Shown in pieces: positions 11,901 to 26,900 of a stretch of DNA of 64,000 bases. The stretch is from Petaurus breviceps papuanus (taxonomy: Eukaryota; Chordata; Mammalia; Diprotodontia; Petauridae). Each line of letters opens with the position of its first letter. Position 1 is the stretch's first letter. The stretch spans positions 3,026,035 through 3,090,034 of the forward strand of contig JAMXIF010000073.1 in assembly GCA_028583685.1 (NCBI GenBank), given 5' to 3'. Below the pieces are notes generated by a model, which saw only the letters and a program-made list of their open reading frames with translations, had not been told where the DNA came from and searched no databases. Position numbers and translations under genes: made by a program.

Positions 11901-14900
11901 GGGCCACGTGTGGCCTCCAGGCATCCTGCAGGTTCCCTACCCGTTGATCTCAGACTCTGTAGAAGGAAGCCAGCAGGATTTAAATAAAATAATCATACAG
12001 AGATTGTTATGGAAAGACAAGAGAGCCAAATTATCCAGACTTGAAGCTTCCCTCACTCCTTTCAAGGAAGTAACAAGAAGAAGATGGGGAAGGAAAAAAA
12101 AGCTGAATGTGGGAATGGGGGCCGAGCAGGGGAGACGAGAATTAAGCTGTGAAACCGTTAGAACCTGTGTCTCAAGGTCTTCATGTCCCTAGACCTCCTG
12201 AAATCATCCAGACCATGCATTAAGTGTTTATTGAGCACTCATACCGTACACAACGTAATTCGGTACAATTTTACTCAATGTGCTCTGTAATAAATTCTGT
12301 AATCTAACTCAGCCTTTTCCCACAATTTCTGTGAAAATATAGCTTGTACTTTTTCATGGAATCTTGGACTTAGAAGGGATGCCTGAGTCATCCAATCCAA
12401 CTTCTTACCCAGTACATTCACAGCATTGTAGAGAGAAAACTGAAAACTTTTGAAGCACTTACTTGTACTCTCCTGTCCACAACTAGATATTCCAAGTACT
12501 TAACAATAGACTTGGGGTATTTTTTAAGGCAGTTGATGATGTCATCTGGGTTAAAGATATCTTTCTGGTGCTCTTCCAAAGGTCTCCTGGTAAAAATCTG
12601 AACTCCAACCTGAAATAAAGTGACATTTTAGATACCAGGCTTTTCAAAGTCACCTTATTCTTTTCCTGATCTAGTGACTGCCCATTTCATACTTCAGGTA
12701 AGGAATTAATCATTAATAATGATGAACAGGGGCGGCCAGGTAGCACAGCGAGTGGGAGCACCGGCTCCAGTGTCAGGGTGACCTGGAGATCAAATCTGGG
12801 CTCAGATACTCAGCACCACACCCAGAAATACTGGCCGTGTAACCTTGAGCAAGTTACTTTACCCTGATTGTTTAAAAAAAAAATAATGATGAACAATAGA
12901 AAGCATGGAACCACAAACTAATGAGACATTTATGCTGGCAGAGATTAAACAACATGGGGTCAGAGGCAGGACCTAAGGTCATTTTAAATGTTGAAACTTC
13001 TTTAAAATTCAGATGGAAAGATATTGTTGAGAAAAGAGGATAAATACACAAGTGTGCACACACATGTTACACCTACTATGTGCCAGGCACTGTGCGAGTC
13101 ATTTTTTTTTTTTTTGCTTTTTGGAGGGCAATTGGGGTTCAGTGACTTGCCTAAGGTCACACGGCTAGTTTTTGTGTTAAGTGTCTGAGGCCTAATTTGA
13201 ACTCAGGTCCTCCTGACTCCAGGGCCGGTGCTCTATTTGTGCTAATCACTTTTTTTTTAAAAAAATTATTTACTATTATTTTACAACATTCAGTTCCACA
13301 AGTTTTTGAGTTCCGAATTTTGTATATATACCTTCATGTTAAACATTAGTCAAATTGTGAAGAAGAATTATAACCAATGGTATGAATAATGAGGAAGAAG
13401 AAACAAAACACAACGAAAAATAGAAGACAGCAAGTAGTTTGCTTCCATCTGCATTCAGACTCCGTAAATCTTTCTCTGGGTGTGGATAGCCTTTTCCATC
13501 AAAAGTCCTTGCATTGCTGAGAGGAGCCCAGTCTATCAAAGTCAGTCCTCACAGGTACAATGTGTCTGTAATTGTGTACGATGTTCTCCTGGTTCTGCTC
13601 GCCTCACTCAGCATCGGTTTATAGAAGTCTCTCCAGGTCCTTATGAAGTCCCCCTGATCCTCATTTCTTATAGCACAATAATAGTCCATTACATGCATAT
13701 ACCACAACTTGTTTAGGCATTCCCCAGTTGATGGGCATCCCCTTGATTTCCATTCTTTGCCACCACAAAAAGAGCTGCTATAAATATTTTTGTACATACA
13801 GGTCCTCCCCCCACTTGTATGAGCTCTTTGGGATACAGCCCTAGAAGTGGCATTGCTGGGTCCCAGGGTATGCACATTTTTATAGCCCTTTGGGCATAGT
13901 TCCAGAATGCTCTCCAGAATGTTTGGATCAGTTCACAACTCCACCAACAATGCATTAGTTTTTCAATTTTCCCATATCTTCTCCAGCACTTATCATTTTC
14001 CTCTTTTGTCATGTTAGTCAATCTGACCAGTGAGATGTGGTACCTAAGAGTTGTTTTGATTTGCATTTCTCTGATCAATAGTGATTTAGAGCCTTTTTTC
14101 ATATGCTTATAGACATCTTTTAATTTCTTCCTCTGAAAACTGACTGTTCATATCCTTTGGCCATTTTAACAATTGGGGAATGACTTGTATTCTTGTGAAT
14201 TTGACTCAGTTCTTTGTATGTTTTAGAAGTGAGGCCTTTATCAGAGACGCTGGCTGTAAAGATTCTTTGCCAGCTTTCTGCTTCCCTCCTAATCTTGGTG
14301 ACACTGGCTTTGTTTGTACAAAACCTTTTCAATTTAATGTAATCAAAATGATCCATTTTGCATTTTGTAATGCTCTCTATCTCGTTTGGTCATAAATTCT
14401 TCCTTTCTCCATAAATCTGATGGTAAACCAGTCCTTGCTCTCTCAGACTGCCTACAGTACCAGTTTTTATAATAGTCATTGACTACTGTGTCTCTTGTAC
14501 CTAATCTATTCCACTGATCTACTACTCTATTCCTCAGCCAGTACCAAGTAGTTTGATGACTGCCGCTTTATAATACAGTTTAAAATCTGGTATGGCTAGT
14601 CCACCACTCTCAGCATTTCTTTTCATCGATTCTCTTGATATTCTGGACTTTTTGTTCTTCCAGAAGAATTGTTACTATCTTTTCTAGCTCCATAGAATAA
14701 TTTTTTGGTAGACTGATTGGTATGGCACTAAACAGGTAAATTAATTTAGGCAAAATTGTTATTTTTATGATATTAGCTTGACCTAACCACGAGCAACTAA
14801 TGTTTTCCCAATTATTTGGATCAGACTTTATTTGTGTGAAAAATTTTGTAATTGTGTCCATAAAGTTCCTGGGTTTGTTTTGGCAGGCAGACTCCCATCT

Positions 14901-17900
14901 CTACAGTGACTTTAAATGGAATTTCTCTATTTCTTGCTGTTGGGTGTGCTAATCACTTTTTATAAATATCACCTCATTTGATCCTCACAACAACTTCAGG
15001 AGGTAGGTACCATTAATATTCCCACTGGTTAAATGACTTGACTGGGGTCAAATAGCTAATAAGTGTCTGAGGCTGAATTTGAGTGCCAGACTTCCTGACT
15101 CCTGGTCCAGTGCTCTTATGTACTGAACTGCCTCATTACACAGGAAAGGTTGGGCAGAGAAAATGAAGGGTTTACTTTATCATGGATTTTGACAACATGT
15201 AGAGTAACTTGGATCAATCCACAGATTACCTAAGAATAATAATGTCCTCTTGCTGAAAAACAACTGAAAAATCATCAGAAAAAAAATGACCTGGTAGAAT
15301 ATCATTGTGCTGTAGGAAATGATGAGCAAGCTGATTTTAGAAAAACATGGAAAGACTTCCATGAAATGGAGAATGAAATGAGCAGAAATGTTGTATACAG
15401 TGATAGAAGTATTGTTCAGAGAATAACTGTGAATGACTAAGTTATTCTGAGTATTATAAATATTCAAATCTACTACAAAGGACCTATAAGGATGCTATTC
15501 ATCTCCAGAGAAAGAACTGATAAACAGAACTTGGCATAGTATAGTTTTACAAACATACACACATATATCACTTCTGTGTGTGCATCTATACAGACAGGTA
15601 TACATATCTACATGTATGTATGTATGTAATCTATCTATCTTATCTATGTCAAATGGCCTTCTATGGTATGGGGTTGGGGAGAGAGGGGGAAGGGAGACAG
15701 CTTGGAACTTAAAATGTAACCAAAAAAATTAAATTTTTAAAAAATTGACCATATCCAATCAAAATAACTCTCTATTATCTGCAAAAAAAAAAAATCGTCC
15801 ATACTGATACGTGAACTGTTTTAAGCAGCAAATGTTTAAATAGTTTGGTTGCTGCCTGCCACCTTACATGTTCCTGTCATCGGATGTATACTCGAAGAGT
15901 TGAAAAGTTATTTCAAGGGAAATTTAATGACAAAGGAAACATGCAGGAAAGAGAAGCAAGTGAGGGGCAAAAATCATAATAAAATGGAAAATCTCATAAA
16001 AAGGATTTTGGGATCATTCATTATTTTGGAATTTTTTATATGACTACTTTCCTCTGCTAGATAACTGAGAGCTGAATACCTATCTAGAACTGTTATTTGT
16101 CTTCAGGACACCTCTAAGTATTTTCAATATCACGTGATCTACACAAGACTATGGAAAGATGAGGAAATGAGCTTTTGGATGTAAGAAGACAATAGTTAAA
16201 CAAAGGAAAATACCCCCAAGAAATGTGTAGATATTGTTGAAAGCAAAATCTACAAGTTTCTGGGAAAGAGAGCTCATTCACTGTACAAGTACTCTTCAAG
16301 CTTCCTCACCCACTAACTAAACCTCTTTTGTACCACAAGACCAAGATCGACATTTTAAAACTGTTCACAGAATGATGTACAATATTCTCACTGCTATCAC
16401 TGGCTATCAGCAACTTCTGTGTCGTCTTTGAAAATAGCTTTATGGAGAAGCGAGGCTGCTCTTCTCAGGCACGTGGTGCAGCTATCGCAAATTCTGCACC
16501 AAAACCCCGCAAGGGTATTGAAATCCAGGACAACTTGTCCCAGATAAAAAGCTGGTTTGGCCAAAGGTGCCCCACTGAACTGCAAGCTTCATCCCCATGG
16601 TCCAGGTGAACTCAAACAATTCAGTGCTTTTCATGGAGGAAATAGACATTTCTCCCACTTCTTTGAATCTGCATCTGTTCTGCTTTTGGACTGTATTAAA
16701 AAGACTTCTATTGGTCTTCTTGTCTCAAGTGTATCCCCAGTCTGATCCTCTATCCTCACAGCTGTCAGAGTAATTTTCCTAAAGTGTAGGGTTCACCATG
16801 TCAACCCATTATTCAATAATCTCCAGCAGGTCTCTATTACCTCTAATGAAATCCTTGGTCACATAATGCCCTTCACAACCTGGTCCCTTTTTACTTTCTA
16901 CTTTACTCTCTGCTATGAACCCAGCTTCACTAGATCACTTGCTTTCCTTGGAACATGACACTCCATCATGCCTTTACAATGGCCCCTGCCCCTTCCAGAA
17001 ACGCTCTGCTCCCTCACCTCCACCTGCTAGAATCCTGGGTTTTCATGATGTTGCTCCAATCACACCTTCTGCATGAGGCCTTCTACAGCCTCTGAGACTG
17101 CCTTTATTCCACTCTCTTCCATTCTTATTTACATACTGTCTCCTCCATTGAAGTGTAAGTTCCTCCTTGTGAGGCAGGACAGTGTTTTTACCCTTCTTTG
17201 TAACCCCAGCCCTTCACACAATGCTTAGTACACACAAGGGCTCAATAAATGCTGACTGACTGGCTGACTGTCAAGGACTTTGTGCTATGTGGTAGCAGCA
17301 ATCCTACTCTTCCCCAGTGCAGCCCCCATTCTACCTCCTGGCATGACTATGCTTCATTCCTGCCTTCTTTTCTCTCCTTTCCCAAGACACAACAGCTTCT
17401 TTCCATCCATTCTAGTCTATAGCTTCGGTCTTTCTGTATCTCCCTACCCAAGGTAGACCAGCCCTGGGCTCTGATCAGCAGAACTTGGCAACAGCAATGG
17501 GAATGGTGTGGCAGTGTACCTAGTAGGTAGGACTGACACATTTCTGCATTTCCAGCTTCTGTCTATCCTTCTCCTATGGGGAGCCAAGCAATGAAATATT
17601 ATCATTCATTCCAACTTTGCTCTAGCCCAGAGGAAGGGAAATGACAGATTTTAACCTGTTAGGTGAAGCTTCCCCCCCCCCAAATAGGACATTTTATAGG
17701 GAAAGCTACAAAACATGACCTGGCAAGAAATGACTTGCCTCGAGATAAATCAGAAAAGCCTGCCACAGTGGCTCTGAAATAGGGTACTTACCTAAATGCT
17801 CAAGTTAAGATGGGTGTTTGGATAGGAAGGTGTTAAGGGGGAATAAAAAAAGGTAAAATACAAGTCAAGAAGTAGCTCAATATTTTTTTTCTCTAAAAAT

Positions 17901-20900
17901 AACATTTTTTTCCCTCAACTAAAGAAAGACGACATCTATGAAGCACGAACCTCCTCACTTTTCTGCAATACCCACTCAGCATATTTCCACACTAGTTCTT
18001 GATCTAAGCAGTAGGTTAGGAAATCAACAATATATTCATAAAGGTCTGAACGAGTAGAGTCGTGGATTTCTCCATTCACAATGTTCACCCATAACTGAAA
18101 AAAGGAAAATAAATAGGTTAATTAGTTATATATCTCCCAGAATCAGCTTAAATAAAATCGAGGCACTTTGTTTTTTATTTTTCTTTGAATTTTACTGATT
18201 TTTGTGACTTCACTGCACTCCTCAATAAAAACCATTCAATGTAACAAAGAAGTACAATGAAATAAAACATAGCAGTGTATGCCATATTCTGTGCCCTGAG
18301 TCTACCACTTCTCAACAGGAAGAAGGGATTACTTATTCTTTTTATCTTAAATAGCATTGTGTATGTAGTTTGTGAAAACAACAGCAAAAAAAACCAAGGG
18401 GCTGAGGGCTCCCCTCAAAAAATTAATATAAGGTCATTTCCAGAGAACTCACAGTTATGACTGGACTGTCTAGAAGTATGTGATCTAAGTGACAATCACT
18501 GCCTTCACCACTTTTTGCTAAGGCAATGCTACCACATACCAAATTGTGGAATAGTTTTGTTTTCTATTTCAATGTTCATTAGCTCAATTACCATGAAATC
18601 TGTGAAGATGTGTAAGGATAAGAAGAAAGCTTTTGGTAACATTTCCTTGGGAATGGTCTTCCTACCAAAAAGATGAGAAAAAATGATTACTAATAACTAA
18701 TGATTTGAGGAGATTCAGATTTCCTCTTTTTCCTATTCTCCTCATTTCAAGACAGTCTCAGAAGGTTGAGCTAAACTTCTCAACCTGACCTTACAAGGAA
18801 TCTCTAGTCTAAGGTGAATTTCATTCAGTCAAACTTGGGTGGAGATAGATCCTTCTGTCTAAATTGCCCAAGGCTAGGGGTGGTCTGAGTACACATAGAT
18901 AGTCCCTCCAAGACTGACATGATGTCACTCTTAGGCCCTCCCTGGAATAAGCTCATTTCTCTTTGTAAAGTCCACTTCTCATTAATTGTTAACCAATAAG
19001 AGTTGATTGCCACCTTTAGGAACACTCCTCTTCCAAAAGGGCATATAAGCCTTGAACCTGCCATGAATTTCTTTGGTCTAAGATTCAGTCAAATGAGCAA
19101 ATCATTAAATTACCCAGAAATTATGCCTCTTGGGCCTTTTTAAAATCACAAAACCAAAAACAGCATCTTTTTTGGTCCTAGAAATGTGCTGTAACTTAAG
19201 CTAAGATGACCAATCAGTGTTTAGACCCCTCAACCTGGTGCAATTTAAAAAATATATGTGAGTAAAGTAGTAAGGACACTCCTGCTCTAGAGAGGTCAAA
19301 CAAACCTGCACTGCAGTGGCATCCTGGCCATTATAATGATAAAGGAGTCCAAGTGCAAAATATCTGAAAGAAAAAAATAAAAGTGGTCAGTGTATGGCCT
19401 CCACCATATTGTTCACGGAGCACTGAAGTGTGTGTGTGTGTGTGTGCGCATGCACACACAGCTTATGTGGATGGACATGCTTTGGTTTTCTATGGGAAAT
19501 GCATATATAGCCCAGGATGGCCAATGAGAAAAGGTAAGGAGGATCAATATCACATAGTTCAAATCTGAGGTACCAAAAAAATGAAAACTTAAGTAACCCT
19601 GATGAAATTTTTATTTTAAATACAAAATCTCTTTTAGCATAAAATGTGTTACTGTTACTGCTGAAGTTCAGTGTTCCAAATAATTTTTAAAATACATGTA
19701 TATATTACCCACCACTTCATAAATAGTCTCTCTTCTCTACAACTGCTAGCTGTAACTGGCTATGACACAAGACGCAATGTAGCATAGTGGATAGAAAAGC
19801 CAGGGAGACCTGAGTTTAAGTCCCATCTTGGACACATCCTGGCTTGGTGACCCTGGACAAAAGGGGTTAGAAACTTGGGTTCCAGTTCCAGTTCTGCCAG
19901 CTGTGTGGCTTTAGAATGGAAGCCTAATGTAATGAAAACCTAAGGTTCCTCATTAAAAGATTACATAGGCCTATACTAGATGGATAAAGCATTTATTAAA
20001 TGCTTACTGTGTGCAATGACATATGTTTGAATGTCATTATAATGTCTGTCATTCTGATCTGAGGCTTCAAGCATTTCTTTAAAATATTAGTGATAAGCAT
20101 GGAACCCAGAAATGTGCTAGGCATCCTATTGAAGAGAGTTAGGTACAGTCGCTTATTCAAGCATTCAATATTAACGGGCAGGGAAAGGACCCAAACTTGT
20201 GTCACTCCTGAGGAAGCCATGATATACAAAGGAAATGTCTGGCTCTTTCCCTGAAAGGAGAAACTCCCTGGGCATCTTTCAGCAGTGTTCTGGGTTCCTG
20301 GTTCCATAAAGCACTAACGTGTACTTTCTTAACAGAATTATGCTATCAATAATACTTTAAGATCTACTTGAATGGGAGCATTTCATTAATAAGTAAGACA
20401 CTAAAAATTCTGATGCTCTACATAAGTGCCCACTCTATATAGCAGAATGTGCTAAACTGGTTCAAGGAAAAATGGAAGACTAAATAGTACTACCTTAATT
20501 CTGTTATTATTCAGTAGTTCTTACAGAAAGAAGGTAACTTCTTCTAAGGTTGAAACACTCAATCAATAAGAACTGGACTTGTATTAAGAGTTTTAGAAGC
20601 TTTTCCTTTCCCCTGCCAGCACTAAGCTTAGTTATCATTCCTTGCAGGACATCATTAGTTTTTAATAAAATGCCAATGTAGCTTCTTTCATCTGTATAAA
20701 TTTATAGATTTAAGCATAAAGCCCTCCCAAAGTAAAAGAGAAACATAAGAATTACTTTACTTGGGGAAAAAACTGTTTAATGGTGACTGATGTTAACTAA
20801 CTTTATCAGACTGACAATATTGATTGTATCGCTCAAAGATCCTTTGATATTAGAGTTGAACCTGAAAATATATATAATAGAATAATAGAATCTGACCTAG

Positions 20901-23900
20901 GTTTTGAATGATTATGCATATTTCTGCCACCATCCTGGCTTAGAAGAATCATTCGTTTAACATATATCCCTGGGAAATCTCCAATTTTATGATTACGCCA
21001 TCCAGGCTTAACTTCTAGACCAGGGGTTTTTAATTATTTTTGTGTATGTGACATGAACCCATTTGGCAATCTGATGAAGAAGACCACGGACCCCTTTTTA
21101 GAATGTTTTTGAAATACACAGGATTGCAAAAGAAACTAATGAGATTGAAATACAGCTACCAAAATATATATTAAAAAAGTTCATGGACCCCAGTTTACAA
21201 GCCAGTGTTCTAGACAGTAGCCCTTACCAACCGTATCTTTCAGGAATGAAGGATTTGGGACTCGGTTCTCAATGGAGGGTGGCTAGTACATGCATCACTG
21301 CTATCCCATCTTGGAAAGAATGACTCACTTTTTGTGTTTCTCAAGCCATGCCACACTGTCTGTTAAAAGGCAGGAGTTCTCTGTGACCAGAAGGTCCAGC
21401 AAGCTTTCGTGATCTGCTTCTGCATACAACTTGAGCAAAGCAGTGTCAATATCTTCTTTGTAGCCATTTGCCACTTCTGTGCTACGGACCTCATTTAGGT
21501 AGCTCATGAGGAATCTTTTGCACTTGGTCATCTTCTCTTGGTCCCCTTGGGTCAGCTGGTTCAGGTCTGCATACTCATGCAGAGGGGGGTGAGACCGTGT
21601 GAATGAAGAAGTAGTAGGCAACAGGAAGGGATACAGAGATATCAGCTCCCGGACATCAAGCTGGCCGCTTCTGCAATTACAGTGTCAAACTAAATGAAGC
21701 AAAAAAGAAAGAAAGAGTACACATAGGCACACAAAAACAACACTGAGGTCGTGTGCAAACAGACACACACTTCTGGTCTTGTGGACATTCTTTTTGAAAA
21801 AAGATCCACTTATTTGTAAGTATAAGTTGGCACAGACCACAACCTATTTAGGCTTGTTTCTGTATACATACTAATATATTCAGAACTTAAAACTAATATA
21901 AGAGGAAAGAAAGAGATGGTGAGTCATATACTTCCTGAGTAAGGAAGCTGGGAAACCTTGTAAGGATAAAGGTTTCCCAGGGGAAAAAAAGCCTAAATCA
22001 ATGTGAGGATGTGCAATTTGTTTAAGCCAGGAGGACACAGCAATCTTTAAAACATCTGATAGTAATATATGTTCATGATAAAGGTAGCAGTTTTAAAGGG
22101 GTATTTATTTCAAGCCTTAATCTAACTAAATGAAAACCTCTATAATAGCTAATAACTAACATTTATACAGGCCTGTAAGGTTTTACAAAGCTCTTTACAC
22201 GCGTTATCTCATTTGATTTATCCTTAAAATTTTCACAAACGATTTCTCACAAGGCTAGATATTTTGTCTGGAACCATTTTCTTTTTAAAGAGAGCAAATA
22301 AATGCAAGAGGAGAGTGCACTCTTAATTATAAACTACGCTTTATATAAAGGGAATTATGGGAATGTGAGATTATGAAGAAACATGACTTTTCCTTCATAT
22401 TTTGGTTTGTAATTGCTAACCAAGTCAAATATAAACTCTTTAACTTGGCATTCAAAGCCGTCTACAATACCTTTGCAAGCTTACTCCAAACAATTTCCCC
22501 TCACATGTCAGCAGTCCAGACTAACTGGAGTATTGACCATTCACTGCTTTAGTCATGGGAGCCTTTACTGCTTGTGTGCCTTTTCATCTGTCACTCCAGT
22601 TCTTTGAATGGTGATCTTCCCCATCCTTACCTGTCAAAACACCTCCCTTATTTTACAGGGAGCTTATGTGCTATTTCGTCCCATGAAGCTATTCATATCT
22701 TCTTCCTTGAATTTCTCATACTACTTTCTTTGCACTTCTAGACATTTTTATTATAACTTGTACTATGGTTAACTATATATTTGTTTTATCTCTTGTTAGA
22801 CTGGGATAAGAACTATTTATTCCTTATCTCACCTTAGTATTGCCAGGTTACAGGATAACACACTGAACAATGTAGACATTTAATGAATGGTGAATTGAAA
22901 TTAATCCCTGTCAACATTTCACAAGCAACTTTCTTTTTGGCCATACAATAGTGCAGAATCTCAAGCAGGAATGAGTAAGATTCCCTTTGATGAGATAATG
23001 GAGAGAGTGCAGGACTCAGAGAAAGAACTAGGTTTGAATGCTGACTGACACCTACTAGCAATGGGAACATGCACAAGTTACAGAATTTCTGAGTCAATCT
23101 CTTTATCTGAAAAATGGAGATAAGGATATTGCAGTGTTTACCTCACAGTGTCAAACGTAGAAAGCTTTGCAAATTTTACAATGCTTTCTGTCAGTTATTG
23201 TTAGTAGCAGCAGTATCCATAACACACACCAGTATTAGAAGGAAAATCACAACCTTCTTCTATAGGCAACTGTGTTTTAGAACTTTCAAAAAATGTAGTA
23301 GGTCTCCTTTTGGTCTGTTTGTAAGTGGGGTGAAAAGTAGGCAAAGCTGCTGCTATCCCACTGAGCTCAGAGACTAGGGAAAGTGAAAAGTGTCAGCCAT
23401 GAGGAAGTGATGCCCATGGAACCAAGAGGAGCTTCAGGATATTACAGCTCCCCTTCTTAGGAGAAAAGAAAAAGAGGAAAAGGAGGAAGAAAGAAAGAAA
23501 AGAGGGGAGCAAGGAAAAGAATTTATACCTCTGAAGAGGGATTAATTATAAAGACGGAGTGCATCTCTAATAGATCAGGGCAAGAACTTAAGATAAGCAG
23601 TCTTTTCCATTTTTTTTAATGGGATAGGAGAGACAACATGATGGAGAGAGCATAGATGTAGGAGTCAAAAAAACTCTGGGTTTGAATTCTACCTCTGACA
23701 ATTACTAGCTACATTGCCTTGGGCAAATCACTTAACTTTTCTGTGCCTCAGTTTCCTTGTCTGTAAAAAAAGAAGGGACTGGACTCTGATTCCTAAGGTC
23801 CTTTTCATCTCTAAAACTATGATCCCATGATCATATAAAGTCATGAGAGAAGCCAATTCCAAAATCCTCCTTGGTGGATCCAAAAGCCTCGGTGGCCTGT

Positions 23901-26900
23901 TCCAGTACTTATGTTTAACCAACTAACATCTTCTTGTTCAATTTTCCATGGAAAGAATAAAAGTAGCATTAAGAGAGAGTGCTCTGAATTTGGAAGATTC
24001 AGGTTCAAGCTCTACTCCTGCCTCTTCTGTCTTTTTCCTCATCTGTAAAATGGGGATAATTATAATAATATTATAACAATCCTTGTATTACTTATTCAGA
24101 GGGTCATTGTGATGTATGAACTTGGCTAAATATAAAGTGCTACATAAGTCTAAGTACACAGGATCATAGATTTAGAATTAGAAAGGATCTCACATTCATT
24201 TTAGAGATGAGAAAACTATGACACAGGTAGGTTAAATGACCACATGGATAATTAAGTAATAGAGTCAGGATTACAACGCAGGACCTTCAATTCCAAACCC
24301 AGAACATTCTCCACTTCAGAGAGCATGTGGTCAGGGTCCTCCCAGGAACCTTTCATCTACTACTAAAAGTCATGAAGGTTATCCTGTTGATTTTTTTTGA
24401 CAGATTAAACAACCTCAAAACCCTTAATAACCTTCTCTTCCCAGAAACTGACATAGCTTGCTTCTCTAATTTCACTCTAATTAAAGCTGCAAATAGTTGG
24501 AGAGTGAGGAGATGTAAGTCACGCAATCAGCATTAATTCAGAAGCAATAATTGACATTTAATTTGATGTACAAGATATAATGGTTTTATCAGAGCCATAA
24601 CTAGCCCAGGGTCAGTGGGACTCTGCCAGAGAAGGCTGTACCTCAAAAACAGGAAGATGTGCTGTCCCCTCTGGCAGTTCTGAGCCTTGTGGCACTTTAC
24701 GAGTCATGCTATACACTCTCCCTTACCTTTCCTGATTGGACTGCCTGTCGTGAAGTGCTAGGCTTGGGGATCCATGCCATATACACCCAGGGATAGTGGT
24801 AGTGGCAGGCATGTGCTGACCTCTCCAGTAAAGGCTTCAGATCTTGATCTCCCCTCAAATTAATTTGCCCTAGGGGCTAGAATTCCTACTTATAACTGGT
24901 TATTATTTGTCCTATAGCATTATATTCTAGAAAGACCTTTTGACCTTGAAGAGCATAACCTACTTTTTTTTTTCAGGAGGATCAAGGTGATGATAGCTTT
25001 AACACCAACATTCCAATTTACCTGAAGAGTTCTTTAGCTTCTAGGAACTGAAGCTGTGCAAACTGTATAAACCCCGCCTGCTGCAGGATTCTTCTGTACA
25101 TTACCTGCAAGGAAAGAGACGATTTGCATTTCTAAGAGAGAACAAATCATCACTTCTTCAGTATCTCAAAAGATTCAGGATTTTATCAGTGTGAAAAATT
25201 TCCTCTACCAATATACATCAGAAATTCCTCTGTACTTTGGTAGATAATCTTATAAATTCCTATAGTTAAAAAAAATCATCCCAGTGGCAAACCTTTGGGT
25301 GATAAGCCTCCCCAAACTTAGACAGGCTAGTCTTCCAATGACACACAGCCTGTTGCTAGGATCATATTCAAAAGCTTTTTCTTAGGTGGTAAGGCCTGAT
25401 GGAATTTCTGCTCTACCGCCAACATCGAAGTAAAGGATCCAAGGCTACTGCTACAATGTGAAGCGGCATCGGTATTTGGGCTTTAGCACTCTTTGGTTAT
25501 GATCATAATTATGATAACTTCTCATGTGAGTTCTTTGATTTCAATCCCCTCCTTCTAATCTATCCAGATTAATTTTCCTAAAGGATCACTTTTATCACAT
25601 CATTTCCTCATTTGAGAGCCTATCGATAGCTCCTTACTGCTTCCCAAAGCAAGATTTCACTCTTCAGTTTGCTATTTAAGTACCTCCCCCAACAGCATTT
25701 ACACTGTTGTTTGTCCAGACTTCTCTCCCACTATTCCCAGCAGGCTAGTCTCCTTGTCATCCCACATCACCAATGTGCCATGCTCACTCCATGCCAGATC
25801 CAAATTTTATACTTTTTTCAAGGCCCAGCTCAAGAGCCACCTCCTTCAAGTGCCCAAAGGAACCAGAGTACCTATCTTGTATCCACTGTTATCATCACCT
25901 TAATTCTCTGAACTCTATTTATGTACATAGATTTGAAGAGAATATCTTGATCCTGTGTATATGCTGTCTTAAATTATTCTCTAGTTGTTTGGCACATATA
26001 TACATTTAGTGTATATATACATGTGTATATCTGTCTGTCTGTCTGTCTGTCTCACATATTTCTTGTTTGTTTAATTGGACTATAAGCCCTCTGAAAGTAG
26101 GAACCACTTCCTACTTCTATGTATCCTGCTGCAATGGGCGCAGTCTAGAGGCTTAGGAAATTTGAATGATCCCTCATCTACAAAGGGATTTTCAACTATT
26201 TTCTTATTTATAACCAGTTAGTACTTCATAGCAAGAAGTAAATATAACCCAATTATTATCTATATAAGGATATGATCAAATGTATCAAGAGATATTAAGT
26301 CATCATACTTAATGTTTTCTTTCCTTCCTTCCCCCTATCTTCCTTCTTGGGCATCCCCTTGTCCTTCCCCTGTTTCCAGGGGCTCTCCATATTGGTGAAG
26401 ACTTAGTGCAAATATCTTATTGGCTTTAACCCATTAAATCTCAGAACTCCTCAGCTCAAATAAATCACCAACTTCAGCCTCTTTAACTTCAGGGGATATA
26501 GGTATGAGCCAGTAACTACCCCTAGCTTAAAGATCAATCTTAACACAACTATAACATTTGGTTTGAACACAGCCTCAGAGGCCTAACATCTTGAGTTAAG
26601 TTTAAAGGTAAAGGTAAAGGTAATTAAAAGTAAAAAACTGCTAGGGAAAATAGAAATTGAAGCTATGACCCATACTATTAGTTTGTTTCTGACATTAGGT
26701 ATACTCTTAAAAAAATTTTTTTTTCAATTAAGTATTATTTCTTTCCCTTTTACTTCCCTTTTTCCAACTCCCCACCTCAAACCTCCAACACAAGGTAAAA
26801 AAGAAAAACAAAACCCTTACAAATATTGGGAAACAAAACAAATTCCTATACTGGCCATATTCAGAAACCTATGTCTTACACTAGTTGCAATATTTCATAG

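Noticed and set aside
13549-14356. Minus-strand frames of 78-129 codons as host proteins
   Set aside because: They are L1 ORF2 pieces (CPSTGECLNKLWYMHVM and related text) bounded by a target-site duplication.
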